Source of the DNA: Phyllobacteriaceae bacterium UBA1940
GTDB lineage: Bacteria > Pseudomonadota > Alphaproteobacteria > Rhizobiales > Rhizobiaceae
Assembly (NCBI GenBank): GCA_002336975.1
Contig: DDFA01000045.1
Span: 1 to 33,986 of the forward strand
DNA length: 33,986 bases
Direction of reading: 5' to 3'
Under the pieces are notes generated by a model. That model was not told the DNA's origin. It made no database searches and was given only the letters and a program-made list of their open reading frames with translations. Position numbers and translations under genes: made by a program. Below, in pieces: positions 1 to 10,222 of this stretch (positions are counted from its first letter, which is position 1; every line of letters begins with the position of its first letter).

Positions 1-263
1 GCTATCGCCGCGGCGAGCGCAACGTTTTCACCCGCCGGCTCTATACGCTCAAGGGCCAGCAGACATTTGACGACATCCGCCGCAAATATCAGACCGAGCC
101 CGACTTCCGCGCGGCGGTAGACCGCTATTGCGACGATTTCGAGCGGCTGATCGCCGACGTCACCCGCAATGACCGCGACTCGATGATGGCGCAGACCTAC
201 CTCTCCTCCGACACCGGCAAGGTCTACACCATGCTGGCGCACGCCAGCGGCCGGCTGAAATAG
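1..263 (+). CDS. C-terminal end of a truncated protein of unknown function
   Basis: An open reading frame enters from the left edge (first full codon at position 3) and ends with TAG at 261-263, giving 86 visible residues. The fragment is rich in charged and aromatic residues, looks helical, and ends in LAHASGRLK. It has no membrane segment or recognisable catalytic motif. From memory it resembles the C-terminus of very long coiled-coil proteins that are conserved in Rhizobiales and loosely annotated as kinesin-like or apolipoprotein-like; this could not be verified. A Rho-independent terminator lies 47 bases downstream, which supports a real gene end here. The function should be treated as unknown. 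Confidence 0.75.
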   Translation, partial: YRRGERNVFTRRLYTLKGQQTFDDIRRKYQTEPDFRAAVDRYCDDFERLIADVTRNDRDSMMAQTYLSSDTGKVYTMLAHASGRLK

Positions 264-309
264 CGGACTGGCTTTGTCGCGGCGCCCCCGGCGTCAGCCA
301 GGTCAATCG

Positions 310-339
310 AAAAAGCCCTCGCCACGGCGGGGGCTTTTT
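310..339 (+). terminator. Rho-independent terminator of the leftmost gene
   Basis: A GC-rich hairpin (GCCCTCGCC pairing with GGCGGGGGC, with one G-T pair) is flanked by AAAAA on the left and TTTTT on the right. It lies 47 bases after the TAG of the first gene. The symmetric A and T runs could allow action in both directions. Confidence 0.75.
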
Positions 340-473
340 CTTGTCTTCGGCTGGCCGGAATTGTCACTGCCGTGGCCGCGCTTGGGCGGAGCCTTCGATG
401 TCCCCCCCGCGCGGTGATTCAGTTGGCGGCCACGACTGCCGAGAGCGGGCGCTAAGCCCGACCGCAGCTCAGC

Positions 474-506
474 AAAAAAGCCCCGCCGGAGACCGGCGGG
501 GCTTTT
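474..506 (-). terminator. Rho-independent terminator of the BMP transporter operon
   Basis: The hairpin arms are AAAAGCCCCGCCGG and CCGGCGGGGCTTTT around AGA. Read on the - strand, the stem is followed by six T residues, so it suits the operon that ends at 551. The region between the two terminators (340-473) holds no convincing gene. Confidence 0.8.
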
Positions 507-550
507 CTCGTCATCATGCCGGGCGCTATGCGGCCGGCGACCTTGTGCGG

Positions 551-1633
551 TCAGTTCTTCGGCAGCTGGTCGTCGACGCCGGCGACGTAGAAGTTGAGGC
601 CAAGCAATTCGCCGTCGGGCGCGACCGCGCCGGCGGCCAGCCATTCCGAGCCGTCCTGCTTCTTGATCGGGCCGGTGAACGGGTTGAACGAGCCGCTCTT
701 GATCTTGGCTTCGGTCTCTTCCGCCACCTTCTTCACGTCGTCGGGCATGTTCAGGTAAGGCGCCATTACGACATGGCCTTCCTTCATGCCGCCCCAGATG
801 TCGATCTGCTTGTAGGTGCCGTCCATCAGCGCCTTGACGCGCTCGGTATAGTAGGGACCCCAATTGTCTACGATCGCGGTGAGCTGTGTCTCGGGGCCGA
901 ACTTGATCATGTCAGACGCCTGCCCGAACGCCTTCACCTTGCGCTCGGCGGCAACCTGCATCGCTGCGGTCGAGTCGGTGTGCTGGGTGATGATGTCGAC
1001 GCCCTGGTCGAGCAGCGCCTTGGCGGCGTCGGCTTCCTTGCCCGGGTCGAACCAGGTATTGGCCCACACGACCTTGACCTTGAAGTCGGGGTTGATCGAC
1101 TGCGCGCCGAGCACGAATGCGTCGATGCCCATCACCACTTCGGGGATCGGGAACGAGGCAATGTAGCCGGCGACGCCCTTCTTCGACATCTTGGCGGCGA
1201 TGACGCCCTGCACGTAGCGGCCCTCATAGAACCGCGAATTGTAGGTCGAGACGTTCTCCGTGTCGCGCTTGAAGCCGGTTGCGTGCTCGAACTTCACGTC
1301 CGGAAATTTTGCCGCAACCGCATTGGTGGCGTCCATATAGCCGAACGAGGTGGTGAAGATGATCTTGCAGCCGGAGCGGGCGAAATTGGTGATCGCGCGT
1401 TCGGCGTCCGCGCCTTCCGGCACGCTTTCCAGATAGGCGATCTCGACCTTGTCCGCACCGCCGAGATTCTTCTGCATCTCGAGCGCGCCCTGGTGGTGCT
1501 GATAGGACCAGCCAAAGTCGCCGATCGGGCCGACATAGATGAAGCAGGCCTTCATCTTGTCCTGAGCCATCGCGCCGCTCGACGCGACGATTGCCGCTGC
1601 GCTGGCGGCCAGTGCAATTAGCAGTTTTCTCAT
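551..1633 (-). CDS. BMP-family ABC transporter substrate-binding protein
   Basis: The product is a 360-residue periplasmic binding protein of the basic membrane protein (BMP/PnrA-like) family. Members capture purine nucleosides or related compounds for an ABC importer. Residues 1-23 form a Sec signal peptide ending AMA before QD; there is no lipobox cysteine, so a soluble periplasmic protein is expected. The start of the mature domain (CFIYVGPIGDFGWSYQHHQG), the segment FTTSFGYMDATN and the late GSFNPFTGPI are typical of the family. The ATG is preceded at good spacing by GAGGA. It is the last gene of a four-gene operon and a terminator follows. The ligand cannot be read from the sequence; a purine nucleoside or base is the family-based guess. 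Confidence 0.92.
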   Translation of the reverse strand: MRKLLIALAASAAAIVASSGAMAQDKMKACFIYVGPIGDFGWSYQHHQGALEMQKNLGGADKVEIAYLESVPEGADAERAITNFARSGCKIIFTTSFGYMDATNAVAAKFPDVKFEHATGFKRDTENVSTYNSRFYEGRYVQGVIAAKMSKKGVAGYIASFPIPEVVMGIDAFVLGAQSINPDFKVKVVWANTWFDPGKEADAAKALLDQGVDIITQHTDSTAAMQVAAERKVKAFGQASDMIKFGPETQLTAIVDNWGPYYTERVKALMDGTYKQIDIWGGMKEGHVVMAPYLNMPDDVKKVAEETEAKIKSGSFNPFTGPIKKQDGSEWLAAGAVAPDGELLGLNFYVAGVDDQLPKN

Positions 1634-1684
1634 GTGTTCGTCCTCTGTGGTTCAAGCCTTCCGGGCTCCCGGTCTGGCCGTCTC

Positions 1685-2671
1685 TTACCGATCCGGCACG
1701 AATGGTTTGCCCAAACTTGCGGGCGTATTGATCAACGTCATGCGACGATTGCGCGAGATAAGCACAAGCACGACCACTGTCGCCAGATAGGGCAGCGAAG
1801 AAAGAAACTGCGCCGGCACCGATTTCAACAGTTCGAGCAGCCAGCGGCCGGATTCCGAAACCAGCCACATCGGGCCCGACCCGACCGGAATGTCGCTGAC
1901 CGCCAGCGCCTGCACATGCAGTTGCGCGATGGTGATCGCGCCGAACAGATAGGCGCCCAAGAGCACTCGCCACGGCCGCCAGGACGCAAACACCACAAGG
2001 GCCAGCGCGATCCAGCCGCGCCCCGCCGTCATGTTCTCGATCCACTGTGAGGTGTAGACGAGGCTCATCTGCGCTCCCGCCAGTCCGGCGCAGGCGCCGC
2101 CGAACGCCACCGCCGCGTAGCGGATCGGGATCACCTTGATGCCGAGCGCATGCGCCGCGGTGTGGCTGTCGCCGATCGAGCGCAGCGTCAGGCCGGCGCG
2201 AGTGCGAAACAGGAACCAGCTGACCACGGCGACCAGCACGATCGAAATGTAGAACAGCGGATCCTGTCCGAACAGGAAACGTCCCATCGGCAGGTCGGTC
2301 AGGCCCGGAATGTGGATCGCCGTCAGCTTGACGCCCGGTTGCCCGACAAAGGCGGTGCCGATCATGCCCGACAGGCCGATGCCGAGCAGCGTCAGCGCCA
2401 GACCGGTCGCCACCTGGTTGGTCGCCAGCGTCAGCGCCAGGAACCCGAACAGAAGCGAAAACAGCGCCCCGACGATCACCGCGGCCAGCACCCCGAGCCA
2501 TGGATTACCGGTCGCCAGCGCCGCGCCGAAACCGGTCACCGCGCCCATCAGCATCATCCCCTCGACGCCAAGGTTCAGCACGCCCGAACGTTCGACCACC
2601 AGTTCGCCGATCGCCGCGATCAGCAGCGGCGTCGCGGCGGTGGCGATGGTCAGCAGGATCGATTCAAACAT
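1685..2671 (-). CDS. ABC transporter permease (second permease of the BMP importer)
   Basis: The product is an inner-membrane permease of about 328 residues of the branched-chain amino acid/ribose/nucleoside permease superfamily. It has roughly eight to ten hydrophobic helices and the characteristic early stretch LNLGVEGMMLMGAVTGF. The start is placed at ATG 2671 (MFESILL) because it overlaps the end of the upstream permease by 8 bases, a common sign of translational coupling. A longer reading from 2710 adds 13 Arg-rich residues that lie inside the upstream gene and look non-native. The binding-protein gene follows after 51 bases. With the other permease it should form the heterodimeric membrane channel. 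Confidence 0.9.
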   Translation of the reverse strand: MFESILLTIATAATPLLIAAIGELVVERSGVLNLGVEGMMLMGAVTGFGAALATGNPWLGVLAAVIVGALFSLLFGFLALTLATNQVATGLALTLLGIGLSGMIGTAFVGQPGVKLTAIHIPGLTDLPMGRFLFGQDPLFYISIVLVAVVSWFLFRTRAGLTLRSIGDSHTAAHALGIKVIPIRYAAVAFGGACAGLAGAQMSLVYTSQWIENMTAGRGWIALALVVFASWRPWRVLLGAYLFGAITIAQLHVQALAVSDIPVGSGPMWLVSESGRWLLELLKSVPAQFLSSLPYLATVVVLVLISRNRRMTLINTPASLGKPFVPDR

Positions 2672-3763
2672 TGCCCTTGGCCTCCGTCGCGTCCCGGACC
2701 GCACTGACAAAACGGATGCGATAGTGAATCAGCGTGTCGCAGGCGAGCACGAAGAACAGCAGCAGTCCCTGCAGCGCCCGCACCACCTTGTCCGACACGC
2801 CGACGGAAATCTGCGCCGCTTCGCCGCCCAGATAGGTCAGCGCCAGCAGCAGGCCGGCGGCGATGATGCCGAGCGGGTTCAGCCGCCCCAGAAACGCGAC
2901 GATTATGGCGGCGAAACCGTAACCGGGCGAGATCGACGGCTGCAGCCGACCGATGGCGCCGGCGACTTCAGAAATCCCGGCAAGTCCGGCGAGCGCTCCC
3001 GACAGCAGGAACGAGAAGAAGATCATCCTGGTCGTGCTGAAGCCGGCGAACCGCCCGGCGCGCGGGCTCATGCCGATCACCTTGACCTCAAAACCCTTGA
3101 GCATGCGGTTGAGCAGCAACCACACCAGCACTGCCGCGACCACGGCGAAGATGATGCCGGCATTGGCGCGTCCGTCCATCGGCATCATTTCCGGCAGCAC
3201 CGCATAACCGGTGAAGCGCGGCGCCTGCGGAAAGTTCATCGCCGCAGGGTCTCGCCAGGGGCCGCGCACCAGATAGTCGAGAAACAACTGCGCCACATAG
3301 ACCAGCATCAGGCTGGTCAGGATCTCGTTGGTGTTGAACCGCGCCTTCAAAAACGCCGGTATCGCGGCATAGGCCGCGCCGCCCAGCGCGCCCATGACCA
3401 GCATCAGCGGCATGGCCGCCATCGATTGCTGCAGCGCCGGATATAGGATCGGCAGCATCGCGCCGGTCACCGCGCCGATGACGAACTGCCCCTCCGCGCC
3501 GATGTTCCAGTTGTTCGACAGAAAACACACCGACAGCCCCACTGCGATCAGGATCAGCGGCGCCGCCTTGATCGCCAGTTCGTGCAGCGACCACACCTCG
3601 GTCAGCGGCGCGATGAAATAGGCGTAGAGCGCCGCCGTCGGGCTCTTGCCGAGCAGAGCGAACAGGATGGCGCCGGCGATCACCGTCAGGGCAAAAGCTA
3701 TGAACGGCGACAGGGCGCTGAACAGTTTCGAATGCTGCGGACGCTTGACCAGTTCCAATCGCA

Positions 3764-3767
<4 letters not shown>
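2664..3767 (-). CDS. ABC transporter permease (first permease of the BMP importer)
   Basis: The product is a 367-residue polytopic permease, paired with the following gene. It begins MMRLELVKRPQ and has a first transmembrane helix at about 20-42. It contains the family segment NNWNIGAEGQFVIGAVTGA and the conserved GYGFAAIIVAFLGRLNPLG stretch near the last third. The start overlaps the stop of the ATPase gene by four bases and the end overlaps the next permease by eight. The three membrane-complex genes are therefore translationally linked. The family fits nucleoside importers of the YufP/NupP type; substrate is not determined by sequence alone. Confidence 0.9.
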
Positions 3768-5332
<1,565 letters not shown>

Positions 5333-5391
5333 AGGCTGTTTTCCAGCTCGTTACATGTTCCCGTGGGCAGATTAGGCGCGCGATGCGCCGG

Positions 5392-5447
5392 GCGCAAAGC
5401 GTTTTGCGCATTGAAAGTCATTCAATATGTTAAGCGCAGATTTGCGC
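5392..5447 (-). promoter_or_regulatory. Cluster of three inverted repeats upstream of the BMP importer operon
   Basis: Three perfect inverted repeats sit side by side: GCGCAAA-GCGT-TTTGCGC (5392-5409), ATTGAA-AGTCA-TTCAAT (5410-5426) and GCGCA-GATT-TGCGC (5434-5447). They lie 60 to 115 bases before the ATPase start codon. Two share the half-site TGCGC. This looks like an operator region for one or more dimeric repressors acting on the importer, but no regulator gene is adjacent and the binding protein cannot be named. Confidence 0.45.
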
Positions 5448-5513
5448 CGCGCTGGCCCGGACTATGCGGCGGGCGGCGTCAGGCGAACTCCCGCCGCCGC
5501 ATCTTGCCGCCGG

Positions 5514-6491
5514 TCAGGGAATCAGCACCGTCGTTCCGGTGGTCCTGCGCCCTTCGAGATCGGCATGCGCCCGCGCCACGTCGGCCAGCGGATAGGTCTG
5601 GTTGATCTCGATCTTGACCGCGCCGCTTTCGACCACCTCGAACAGCGCGCCGGCTGTCCGCTCAAGGTCCTCGCGTTTGGCGATGTAGTTGAACAGCGTC
5701 GGCCGGGTCGCATACAGCGACCCCTTTTGCGACAGCAGCCCCAGGTTGAACGGCGGTATCGGACCGGACGACTGGCCGAAGGTGACGAACATGCCGAGCG
5801 GCCGCAGGCAGTCGAGCGAGCCCATATAGGTGTCCGCGCCGACCGAATCGTAGACCACGTCGCATTTGCGGCCGCCGGTGATGCGCGCCACCTCCTCGAC
5901 GAAATTCTGCTCACGGTAGTTGATCACATGGTCGTAGCCATGCGCCCTGGCGAGCGCCACCTTGTCCGCCGATCCGGCGGTGCCGATGACGGTCGCGCCG
6001 AGATGTTTCGCCCACTGGCCGAAGATCAGCCCGACGCCGCCGGCGGCCGCATGGTAGAGCACGGTGTCGCCCGGCTTCACCGCAAACGTCCGGCGCAGCA
6101 GGTAGGACGCCGTCATCCCCTTCAGCATCATCGCCGCCGCCTGCTGGTCTGACATCCCGTCAGGAATCTTCAGAAGCCGGTCGGCCGGCAGCGCGCGCAT
6201 TTCGGCATAGGCCCCGACCGGCGTGCAATAGGCGACGCGATCGCCCAACTTGAGGATGGTGACGCCAGCGCCGACCTCGACCACCACGCCCGCACCCTCG
6301 CCGCCCGGCGTCATCGGCAGGCCGTTCGGCGCCGGATATAGCCCGCTGCGAAAATAGACATCGATGAAATTCAACCCGATCGCAGTCTGGCGGATCACCA
6401 CTTCGCCGGCGCCGGCCTTCGGTTCGGGCACGTCCTCGAACACCATGACGTCGGGACCGCCGGTGCGGTGGATACGGATTGATCTGGGCAT
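5514..6491 (-). CDS. NADPH-dependent quinone oxidoreductase (zinc-independent MDR family)
   Basis: The product is a cytosolic oxidoreductase of about 325 residues in the medium-chain dehydrogenase/reductase superfamily, quinone oxidoreductase (QOR) branch. It reduces quinones or related carbonyl compounds with NADPH. Features are the N-terminal IHRTGGPDVM...VPEPKAGEV-type catalytic fold, NFIDVYFRSGLYP, and the Rossmann motif AAAGGVGLIFGQWAKHLGA. The zinc-binding cysteines of alcohol dehydrogenases are absent. ATG 6491 is preferred over ATG 6497 because GAGGA lies six bases before it and directly abuts the other. The gene follows pcs by 12 bases and probably shares its transcript. The physiological substrate is unknown. 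Confidence 0.88.
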   Translation of the reverse strand: MPRSIRIHRTGGPDVMVFEDVPEPKAGAGEVVIRQTAIGLNFIDVYFRSGLYPAPNGLPMTPGGEGAGVVVEVGAGVTILKLGDRVAYCTPVGAYAEMRALPADRLLKIPDGMSDQQAAAMMLKGMTASYLLRRTFAVKPGDTVLYHAAAGGVGLIFGQWAKHLGATVIGTAGSADKVALARAHGYDHVINYREQNFVEEVARITGGRKCDVVYDSVGADTYMGSLDCLRPLGMFVTFGQSSGPIPPFNLGLLSQKGSLYATRPTLFNYIAKREDLERTAGALFEVVESGAVKIEINQTYPLADVARAHADLEGRRTTGTTVLIP

Positions 6492-6503
6492 GAGCATTCC
6501 TCG

Positions 6504-7370
6504 TCAGTCGGATGTCGTCGGGTCGGCTTTCTTCGCCGCCCCGAGGTTCGGGAAAAACTGCATCACCGCGCCGATGCAGAACAGATAGATGCTGCTCGCA
6601 GCGATGCCGATCTTGGTGAACATGTCGACATGTTCGCCCAGCACGCCGATTTCCTGATAGAACGCGGCGAGCGCCGCCTGAGCCAGCGCCAGGATGCCAA
6701 AGGCGCACCATGCCAAGGTCACCGCCAGATTGAGCGGACGCAGCCTGACGACCCTGACCGGATGCAGGAAATTGACCGGCACAAACGTCAGAATGCCGCA
6801 GATCAACACGATCGCGAACGCCACCCATTCGCCCGGTTCGATGACGAACAGGACGAACACAACCATGTTCCAGACGACCGGGAAGCCTTTGAAAAAATTC
6901 TCTTTTGTCTTCATACCGGTATCGGCGTAATAGATCGCCGAGGTGACGACGATGATCGCCGCCGACAGAAACGAAAGCCCCTCGCCCATAAGACCGCGCT
7001 GGTAGAGCGCAAACGCCGGAATAATCACGTAGGTGACATAGTCGATGATGTTGTCGAGCGTCTCGCCCGACCAGGTCGGCAGCACTTCCTTGACCTTGAG
7101 CTTGCGCGCGATCGGCCCGTCGATGCCGTCGACCAGCAGCGCCAGCCCCAGCCACCAGAACATCGCCGTCCACCGCTGCTCGCTCGCCGCCACGATCGAC
7201 AGGAACGCCAGGAAAGACCCCGACGCCGTCAGGATGTGGACGAAAAAGGCGCGCGTCTGCGGCCAGGTCGGCTTCACCGGTGGCTTCACGTCCATCCGTT
7301 CGGCGATCTTGCGCAACGTCTCGCGCGGTTGCTTTGGCTTGTGATGACCGCCCTTGTGCCGCGACGGCAT
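6504..7370 (-). CDS. pcs: Phosphatidylcholine synthase (CDP-diacylglycerol-choline phosphatidyltransferase)
   Basis: This integral membrane enzyme condenses CDP-diacylglycerol with choline to give phosphatidylcholine in one step, a route typical of rhizobia and other host-associated alphaproteobacteria. The CDP-alcohol phosphotransferase motif is present in the form found in Pcs enzymes: D84, G85, A88, R89, then twelve residues, then G102, D106 and D110 (numbering from ATG 7370). About eight hydrophobic helices follow. An extension of roughly 35 residues rich in His, Lys and Arg precedes the first helix. An upstream ATG at 7406 is possible, but a GGAG sequence lies nine bases before ATG 7370. 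A quinone oxidoreductase gene follows closely. Confidence 0.88.
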   Translation of the reverse strand: MPSRHKGGHHKPKQPRETLRKIAERMDVKPPVKPTWPQTRAFFVHILTASGSFLAFLSIVAASEQRWTAMFWWLGLALLVDGIDGPIARKLKVKEVLPTWSGETLDNIIDYVTYVIIPAFALYQRGLMGEGLSFLSAAIIVVTSAIYYADTGMKTKENFFKGFPVVWNMVVFVLFVIEPGEWVAFAIVLICGILTFVPVNFLHPVRVVRLRPLNLAVTLAWCAFGILALAQAALAAFYQEIGVLGEHVDMFTKIGIAASSIYLFCIGAVMQFFPNLGAAKKADPTTSD

Positions 7371-7525
7371 GGCCTTCGTCTCCTGTGGGGTCTCGCCGTC
7401 GAGCATGGCGGCTATTATGCCGATGCAGCGACCGCGAACAAGCTGGTCGGCTGCGTTTTGCCGCGTTGAAGAACCGCCGCGGGCGCTGCTATGACCATGG
7501 CAATCGGAATGACGGATGGAACGGC

Positions 7526-8737
7526 GTGGCTCGATCCTTTGACATCATCGTTGCAGGCGCGGGCCCGGTCGGCCAGATCGCGGCGCTGTCGCTCGCGCGC
7601 ACCGGCAAGTCGGTCGCGCTTGCCGGGCCAGCGACGCCGGCCGACCGCCGCACCACGGCGCTGATGCGGCCGTCCCTCGAGGTTCTCGAAACGCTCGGCA
7701 TCGGCAGGTTTTCCGACGACATCGCCGCGCCGCTCAATTCGATGCGGATCATCGACGGCACGCGCAGGCTGCTTCGCTCAGCGCCGGTGACCTTTTACGC
7801 CAGCGAAATCGGCGAACAGGAATTTGGTCTCAACATCACCAATGCCGCCCTCGCCGGGCTGCTGGCCAACGCCGTTGCGGCGACGCCGGCGATCGCCCGG
7901 TTCGAACAATTGGTCAGCGAATGGCAGGCCGGCGACCTGGCGCGGCTGGCGCGGCTCGACAATGGCGAGACCCTGTCTGCCTGCCTCGTGGTCGCCGCCG
8001 ACGGCCGCAACTCGCTGGCGCGCGCCGCCGCCGGCATCGCCGCCTCGTTCCACGCCTATCCGCAATCGGCGCTGGTGCTGAATTTCCGCCATTCCCGGCC
8101 GCATGGTTTCGTGTCGACCGAGTTTCACACCGAAACAGGCCCGTTCACCGTCGTTCCCTTGCCCGGACGCCGGTCGAGCCTTGTCTGGGTGGTGCGCCCC
8201 GATCAGGCCGGGCAACTGGCCGGACTGGACGATGCCGCCCTGTCGGCGCGCATCGAGGACCGGATGCAGTCGATCCTCGGCTCGGTGGAGATCGAGCCCG
8301 GCCGGCAGATCTTTCCGCTCAGCGCGATGTCGACCTCGACCCTGGCGACAAACCGCACCGCGTTGATCGGCGAAGCGGCGCATGTGGTGCCGCCGATCGG
8401 CGCGCAGGGCATGAACCTCGGCATCCGCGACGTTTCCGAACTGACCCGGGTGATCGATTCGTATGACGGCGATCCCGGCGTCGAACCCGTGCTGGCGGAC
8501 TACCGCGCCGCGCGCCGCGCCGACGTCTTGGCGCGATCGAGCGCCATCGACCTGCTCAACCGGTCGCTGCTGTCAGATCTGTTGCCGGCCCAGTTCGCCC
8601 GCAGCGCCGGGCTCGCCGTCCTGTCGGCCGCCGCGCCGCTGCGCGCCTTCGTCATGCGCGAAGGCCTGTTGCCGGGCAGCGGCTGGGCCAGCCTCGGTTC
8701 AACCGCCCGGGAAAAGGTCCGGCGGCAAAAGCCCTGA
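7526..8737 (+). CDS. UbiH/UbiF-family FAD-dependent hydroxylase
   Basis: The product is a flavoprotein monooxygenase of 403 residues, most likely acting in ubiquinone ring hydroxylation. The FAD-binding GxGxxG motif is GAGPVG at residues 11-16. The central DG motif is VVAADGRNSLAR, and the second FAD motif is GEAAH at about 282-286, followed by PPIGAQGMNLGIRD, as in alphaproteobacterial UbiH-like enzymes. The start is taken as GTG 7526, since no ATG in this frame fits and the FAD motif must lie near the N-terminus. It is divergent from pcs. Its last 39 bases overlap the convergent transporter gene. UbiH, UbiF and UbiL cannot be separated by eye. Confidence 0.85.
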   Translation: MARSFDIIVAGAGPVGQIAALSLARTGKSVALAGPATPADRRTTALMRPSLEVLETLGIGRFSDDIAAPLNSMRIIDGTRRLLRSAPVTFYASEIGEQEFGLNITNAALAGLLANAVAATPAIARFEQLVSEWQAGDLARLARLDNGETLSACLVVAADGRNSLARAAAGIAASFHAYPQSALVLNFRHSRPHGFVSTEFHTETGPFTVVPLPGRRSSLVWVVRPDQAGQLAGLDDAALSARIEDRMQSILGSVEIEPGRQIFPLSAMSTSTLATNRTALIGEAAHVVPPIGAQGMNLGIRDVSELTRVIDSYDGDPGVEPVLADYRAARRADVLARSSAIDLLNRSLLSDLLPAQFARSAGLAVLSAAAPLRAFVMREGLLPGSGWASLGSTAREKVRRQKP

Positions 8738-9664
8738 TTTGATCAGGTAGAGCAGCCCCGTCACGGTCGCCACCGACAGCACTGTCGTGATCAGGATGCT
8801 CGCCGAGGCGCGTTCAACCCACACGCCATACTGCTGAGCGATGACGAACACGTTCGTCGCCGTCGGCAGAGCGGCGAGCAGCACCGCCGCATAGACCCAC
8901 ACCGGATCGAAATCGCCGACGGCGCTCAGCATCAGGTAGCAGATGATCGGATGCACGATCAGCTTGAGAGCGGCGATGTAGCCGAGTTCGGTGGGAACGC
9001 GCCGCAACGGCCGCAGCGCCAGCGTCACTCCCATCGCGAACAAGGCGCAGGGCGCGGCGGCGCGCGCCAGCGTGTCGAGCAGCCGCTCCAGCGGAACCGG
9101 CGCGCTGAAATGCATCGCCGCGGCCGCCACGCCGACAGCGGTGGCGATGATGAACGGGTGCAGCACGATCTTCTTGATGACATCCAGCGCCAGCGTCAGC
9201 GGCGGCGTCTTGTCGCCGCCCGCCAGCGCCATCATCATCGGCGCCACGGCAAAGTGGATGATGTTTTCGAAGCAGAAGATCAGCGCGACCGGCACCGCCG
9301 CCGCCTCGCCGAACGACAACAGCGCAAGGCCGGGGCCCATATAGCCGATATTGCCATAGGCCGAGGCCAGACCCTTGATCGTCGCCGAGGCGATGTCGCG
9401 ATCGGTCAGCACGGAGGCGACGAACATCACGGTGAAGACGATATAGGTCGCCGCCACGGCCCCGAGGATATAGCCCCACTCGGTCAGCTGCTCGATCGGG
9501 GTCTTCGACAGAAGCTGAAAGAACAGCGCCGGCAGCGCGACATAGATGATGAAAGTGTTCATCCAGCCGAGCGCCTCAAGCGGCTGCCGAGTGATCCGCG
9601 CCACCACGAAGCCGAGGAAGATCAGTCCGAAGAACGGCAGGACGAGGCCGAAAACGTCATACAT
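8699..9664 (-). CDS. AEC (auxin efflux carrier) family transporter
   Basis: This 321-residue membrane protein has about ten hydrophobic helices in two similar halves, matching the AEC/bile-acid-type permease superfamily. N-terminal MYDVFGLVLPFFGLIFLGFV, the crossover-like NTFIIYVALPALFF, and YGNIGYMGPGLALLSFG are typical. Members export or import small carboxylates such as malate or malonate, or act as auxin-like permeases; the substrate cannot be predicted. The gene converges on the UbiH-like gene with a 39-base overlap of the two coding ends. No terminator is visible between them. Confidence 0.88.
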   Translation of the reverse strand: MYDVFGLVLPFFGLIFLGFVVARITRQPLEALGWMNTFIIYVALPALFFQLLSKTPIEQLTEWGYILGAVAATYIVFTVMFVASVLTDRDIASATIKGLASAYGNIGYMGPGLALLSFGEAAAVPVALIFCFENIIHFAVAPMMMALAGGDKTPPLTLALDVIKKIVLHPFIIATAVGVAAAAMHFSAPVPLERLLDTLARAAAPCALFAMGVTLALRPLRRVPTELGYIAALKLIVHPIICYLMLSAVGDFDPVWVYAAVLLAALPTATNVFVIAQQYGVWVERASASILITTVLSVATVTGLLYLIKSGLLPPDLFPGG

Positions 9665-9785
9665 CTGGGCGGATCATAACCTGCTTGTCGAAAGCCGGGC
9701 TAATGCCGTGGATGCACGCCCGTCAAGTCATTGCCATTGAATTGCCTTGCCTTCGGCGTCTATGAGACGGCAGGGATCAAGGACC

Positions 9786-10118
9786 ATGACCGAGTACAAA
9801 ACCGCAAAATTCCAGATCGGCCAGGTGGTCAGGCACCGAATATTTCCACTCCGGGGCGTGATTTTTGACGTCGATCCCCAGTTCGCCAACACCGAGGAAT
9901 GGTATCAGGCGATCCCCGAACAGGTCCGTCCGCGCAAGGATCAGCCGTTCTACCATCTGCTCGCCGAGAACGCGGAGACCGAATATGTCGCCTATGTCTC
10001 GGAACAGAACCTGTTGCCCGACGACAGCGGCGCGCCGGTGCGCCACGCGCAGGTCAAGGACATGTTCGTCTCGCACTCCGACGGCACCTACACCCGCAAG
10101 TCCGGCGTCAGGCACTAA
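9786..10118 (+). CDS. hspQ: Heat shock protein HspQ (YccV-like, hemimethylated-DNA-binding fold)
   Basis: This small cytosolic protein of 110 residues belongs to the HspQ/YccV family. In enterobacteria HspQ is a specificity-enhancing factor for Lon protease and was earlier described as binding hemimethylated oriC DNA. Typical segments are KFQIGQVVRHRIFPLRGVIFDVDPQF, followed by PFYHLLAENAETEYVAYVSEQNLLPD. The ATG at 9786 is preceded by AAGGA at suitable spacing, which excludes the longer reading from 9747. The gene stands alone between two - strand genes. A heat-shock promoter would be expected but no convincing one was identified. Confidence 0.92.
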   Translation: MTEYKTAKFQIGQVVRHRIFPLRGVIFDVDPQFANTEEWYQAIPEQVRPRKDQPFYHLLAENAETEYVAYVSEQNLLPDDSGAPVRHAQVKDMFVSHSDGTYTRKSGVRH

Positions 10119-10174
10119 CCGTTACCAAAACGAACCAACCCGGCCGACGCCATCGACAATCAGGCAATCAAACG

Positions 10175-10198
10175 AAAAACGGGGCCCAGGGCCCCGTT
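10175..10198 (-). terminator. Rho-independent terminator of the IalB-family gene
   Basis: AACGGGGCC and GGCCCCGTT pair around CAG. On the - strand the stem runs into GTTTTTCG, a good T tract, 25 bases after the stop of the IalB-family gene. On the + strand the T tract is poor, but the hairpin may also serve hspQ. Confidence 0.75.
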
Positions 10199-10222
10199 CG
10201 TCGTCATGATCTGAAAGGACGG

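Noticed and set aside
303..863. An open frame on the - strand crossing both terminators at the left end
   Set aside because: It runs through the two hairpins and overlaps the binding-protein gene in another frame; there is no coding signal.
5333..5513. A purine riboswitch in the leader of the BMP operon
   Set aside because: The region has inverted repeats, but none of the conserved purine-riboswitch loop sequences are recognisable.
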